NCBI GenBank assembly: GCA_964403505.1
Contig: CAYOFP010000011.1
Coordinates: 1-61,059 of the forward strand
Direction: 5' to 3'
Source: CAKSEI01 sp964403505
GTDB lineage: Bacteria; Bacillota; Clostridia; Oscillospirales; CAG-272
Length of the DNA: 61,059 bases
Shown piece after piece: positions 58,823-61,059 of this stretch; position 1 is the stretch's first letter; every line of letters starts with the position of its first letter. The translations under genes were made by a program, and so were the position numbers. The notes under the pieces are model-generated. The model worked only from the letters and a program-made list of their open reading frames with translations, was not told the origin of the DNA and ran no database searches.

Positions 58823-59245
58823 ATGATTAGAAAAGCAAGCATAAACGACTATAACGATATATATAAAATCTGTGTTGAAGATTTAGGCTATGAATGCAAC
58901 AAAGAATTAGTAAAAATGCGAATTGCTCATTTAGACGAGAATAGGGAAGTGGTATTTGTTTCCGAGGTTGACAATGCAATCGTAGGGTATATTCATGTTG
59001 AAAAATATAATCCACTGTATTTTGAAAATATGGCTAATATCTTGGGATTAGCTGTTGCCAAGAAACATCAAAAACAAGGTTGGGGCAGAAAATTGATGGA
59101 AGCTGCAGAACAATGGTCAAAAGATAATGACATTTTTATTATTAGAGTTAATTCAGGAATGGGAAGAAAGGAAGCTCATAAGTTCTATAGAGCAATAGGC
59201 TTCAGCGATGAAAAAGAACAAATGAGATTTATTAAGCAATTATAA
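58823..59245 (+). CDS. GNAT-family N-acetyltransferase
   Basis: A 140-residue single-domain GNAT. The fold marks are VGYIHVEKY (strand 4, near residue 52), the acetyl-CoA loop LAVAKKHQKQGWGRKLMEAAEQW (Q-x-x-G-x-G/A variant QKQGWG near 82) and AHKFYRAIGFSDEK near 122. The substrate is not known; small molecules or protein N termini are common. It is AT-rich like a transferred gene. A weak SD (GCAGGG) lies before the ATG. Confidence 0.9.
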   Translation: MIRKASINDYNDIYKICVEDLGYECNKELVKMRIAHLDENREVVFVSEVDNAIVGYIHVEKYNPLYFENMANILGLAVAKKHQKQGWGRKLMEAAEQWSKDNDIFIIRVNSGMGRKEAHKFYRAIGFSDEKEQMRFIKQL

Positions 59246-59358
59246 ATTGTTGGAATTACGATTTGAAACTGCAAAATGTAAAACCCAAAGGTTGGAACTG
59301 CGTTTTTTGCGAGCAGAGGTTATACGAGGCAGTGTCATCTGAATTGTTTACACAAGCC

Positions 59359-59397
59359 AAAAATAACACCCGACATTATTTATCGGGTGTTATTTTT
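59359..59397. terminator. Bidirectional terminator between GNAT and aminotransferase genes
   Basis: A 15-bp stem (59359-59373 with 59383-59397) with flanking A and T runs on both sides. The 113 bases between the GNAT stop and this stem hold nothing I recognise. Confidence 0.9.
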
Positions 59398-59424
59398 ATC
59401 TATCGGGAATGGGGTTGGAGCGCA

Positions 59425-60591
59425 TCACAGTCCCAGTTTCTCGCCGATTATGGCGGCGATCTGAGCCAGCTCTTCGGCGGGCCGTACCAGGGCAAAGCGG
59501 ACGTAGCCTTCGCCGTGGGGACCGAAGGAGTGCCCCGGAGTACATAAAACTCCTGTCTTTTGCAGTAATTCCTTAGCGAACGCCTCGGAATCTCCGTGTC
59601 CCTCGGGAATGGGGGCCCAGACAAACATGGTACCCTGACTGTCGGGTACATTCCAACCTGCTTGGCGTAAACCGCCGCAGAAGGCGTCACGGCGGCGCTG
59701 ATACTCTAAGCACTGCTCTTTGACACCATCCCGGCTTCCTCTGAGCGCCGCCACAGCGGCGGCCTGAACAGGGAAGAACATACCAAAATCAAACTGGGAG
59801 CGCAGCAGCTTGACTGCCGAGATAATCTTGGGGTTACCGATGAGGAAGGATATACGGGCGCCGGTTACGTTAAAGGATTTGGACAAAGAGAAGAATTCAG
59901 CACCCATCTCTTTCGCTCCCGGCAGGGATAAAAAGGAGAAGCCCTCCCGTCCGTCAAAAATGATATCGGAGTAAGCGTTATCATTGATGACGATAAATCC
60001 GTACTTCTTGGCGTATTCCATGACTTTTAGATAAGTTTCTTTTCCGGCTGCTGCTCCTACGGGATTTGAGGGATAGGACAGAACTATGTACCGGGTCCGC
60101 TTTAACACCTCGGGATCGATGAGATCCAGTCTGGGAAGAAAGTCATGCTCCCTCACCAGCGGGTAATAGCAGATCTCCGCCTCGCCTAAATAAGCTCCCA
60201 CCTCAAAAATAGGATATCCGGGGTCGGGGAGCAGTACCACATCGCCCGGACTGCAAAGAGCTAACCCTAAATGCCCCATTCCTTCCTGTGTCCCGTGGAC
60301 CGAGGTGATCATGTCCGGGGTGATAGCAACGCCAAAGCGTTTCTCATAGTAATCGCAAACAGCTGCCAGCAGTTCATCGCTGTCAACTAATGAATACTTC
60401 CAGTTATTTGGATCCCGGGCACTGTCTGTCAACGCCTTGCGAATATGCAGGGGCGTCTCAAAATCGGGGGTGCCGATGGAGAGGTTATAGACCTTTCCGC
60501 CGCTTCTCTCGATCTTTTCCTTTTCCTCGTTGATAGCGGCAAATACTCCTGTTGTATAATGATCCAGCCTTTTGGCCTGTCTGATTTCCAT
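59425..60591 (-). CDS. PLP-dependent class I/II aminotransferase
   Basis: A 388-residue fold-type I enzyme. The substrate strand is NLSIGTPDFETP (near 37). LLPDPGYPIFE near 120 and YPSNPVGAAA near 172 follow. PLP lysine is in SLSKSFNVTGARISF near 233, and an Arg near the C terminus (YVRFALV) binds the carboxylate. It resembles LL-diaminopimelate or alanine/aspartate aminotransferase-like proteins. The ATG at 60591 follows GAGAGG by 7 bases. Codon use is GC-richer (GGG, CCC, CGG) than its neighbours, so a separate origin is likely. The amino donor and acceptor are unknown. Confidence 0.88.
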   Translation of the reverse strand: MEIRQAKRLDHYTTGVFAAINEEKEKIERSGGKVYNLSIGTPDFETPLHIRKALTDSARDPNNWKYSLVDSDELLAAVCDYYEKRFGVAITPDMITSVHGTQEGMGHLGLALCSPGDVVLLPDPGYPIFEVGAYLGEAEICYYPLVREHDFLPRLDLIDPEVLKRTRYIVLSYPSNPVGAAAGKETYLKVMEYAKKYGFIVINDNAYSDIIFDGREGFSFLSLPGAKEMGAEFFSLSKSFNVTGARISFLIGNPKIISAVKLLRSQFDFGMFFPVQAAAVAALRGSRDGVKEQCLEYQRRRDAFCGGLRQAGWNVPDSQGTMFVWAPIPEGHGDSEAFAKELLQKTGVLCTPGHSFGPHGEGYVRFALVRPAEELAQIAAIIGEKLGL

Positions 60592-60770
60592 ATCTTTTCC
60601 TCTCAAAAACGGTTTTGCGCAGGAAACTCTTTCCCACTTCTATGATGTTAATCTTATCATAACAGAGCGTGAAATGCAACCCTCCACAGCAAAAAGACGC
60701 TCCCGAATTCAAAAAACAGCGCGCATGTGCAAGGTCTATTTGCTTTTGGAGAAACTGCGATCGATGTGCA

Positions 60771-60799
60771 TTGAAATTTTCATAATTTTGCGGTATAAT
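60771..60799 (+). promoter_or_regulatory. Promoter of the GyrI-like gene
   Basis: TTGAAA, 17 bases, TATAAT. The spacer is nearly the same as that of the GNAT promoter at 58762. The region 60592-60770 holds no gene. Confidence 0.85.
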
Positions 60800-60865
60800 T
60801 TAATATCCGAATAGGGATCATGTTATTGAAAGTTTAATTAAATTACAATATATAAGGAGAAAAAT

Positions 60866-61059
60866 ATGCCTTTTGATTATAAAAAAGAATATAAGGAATT
60901 CTATATGCCGAAGAATAAGCCGGGTATTGTGGAAATACCCGAAATGAATTACATTGCGGTCAGAGGAAAAGGAAATCCCAATGCTGAAAATGGTGAATAT
61001 AAAGATTCAATAGGACTTTTGTATGCGATTGCTTTTACTATAAAAATGAGTTATAAGGG
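60866..61059 (+). CDS. GyrI-like small-molecule-binding domain protein (5' part)
   Basis: The first 64 codons of a gene that runs past the window. The reading FDYKKEYKEFYMPKNKPGIV, then PEMNYIAVRGKGNPN and IGLLYAIAFTIKMS, matches the start of GyrI-like (SHS2/GyrI) proteins from Clostridia. Those bind small molecules and are often linked to MerR-type regulation or drug response. SD AAGGAG is 8 bases before the ATG. The rest of the domain is not visible. Confidence 0.85.
   Translation, partial: MPFDYKKEYKEFYMPKNKPGIVEIPEMNYIAVRGKGNPNAENGEYKDSIGLLYAIAFTIKMSYK

Noticed and set aside
59263..59547. A 94-codon open frame after the GNAT gene
   Set aside because: It crosses the bidirectional terminator and runs antisense into the aminotransferase gene; no SD or family.

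Overview
This window reads as chromosomal DNA of a spore-forming, anaerobic, gut-type member of the Clostridia, probably an uncultured Oscillospirales-like lineage. That is inferred from gene content and no taxonomic search was run. Supporting genes are spoIIID, the whole spoIIAA-spoIIAB-sigF operon, a SleB-type cortex hydrolase, an S-layer-anchored CotH-like protein, a GlgD-containing glycogen operon, IorAB ferredoxin chemistry and a T-box in front of valS. Most promoters I can recognise are close to sigma-A consensus with 17-bp spacers.

Layout. 1-2.1 kb: a YtrA-type GntR repressor with a two-gene ABC exporter, with an operator dyad overlapping its promoter. 2.2-7.8 kb: a four-gene minus-strand operon (CoA ligase, sodium:solute symporter, iorA, iorB) for aryl-acid / aryl-pyruvate metabolism. 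7.9-11.4 kb: amidohydrolase, YbaK deacylase, tRNA-Pro, cyclophilin, a DUF308-like membrane protein and a decayed small gene. 11.5-18.9 kb: rlmN, PP2C phosphatase, PASTA kinase, lepA and hemW in one overlapping run, then a SleB-like hydrolase. 18.9-22.9 kb: a two-gene envelope unit, a CDP-glycerol-transferase-like protein plus a YidC-domain / alkaline-phosphatase-superfamily fusion. 23-33.3 kb: glgB-glgC-glgD-glgA-glgP plus a GH13 hydrolase, placed directly downstream of spoIIID.

33.4-40.4 kb is a carbohydrate-related accessory block: two tandem DUF4832-type paralogues, a GH109-like Gfo/Idh/MocA protein whose start lies behind a hairpin, a sortase-type cell-wall protein with a CBM9-like domain, and an orphan solute-binding lipoprotein. 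40.5-52.6 kb is housekeeping and sporulation: T-box/valS, spoIIA operon, CotH-SLH protein, clpP, deoD-udk, greA and nadE. 52.6-61 kb is a mosaic of probably transferred genes (AT-rich radical SAM, beta-propeller and methyltransferase genes; AraC, MFS, GNAT, a GC-richer aminotransferase, a GyrI-like protein) around a MIF homologue and a tRNA-Leu / initiator tRNA-Met transcription unit.

The best candidates for undescribed biology are: (1) the YidC-domain/phosphatase fusion, in which the conserved groove arginine of YidC is replaced by asparagine, paired with a teichoic-acid-type transferase under its own promoter; (2) the DUF4832 pair with the GH109-like gene and its apparently looped-out Shine-Dalgarno; (3) the spoIIID-to-glycogen read-through arrangement; and (4) the radical SAM / propeller / methyltransferase island.
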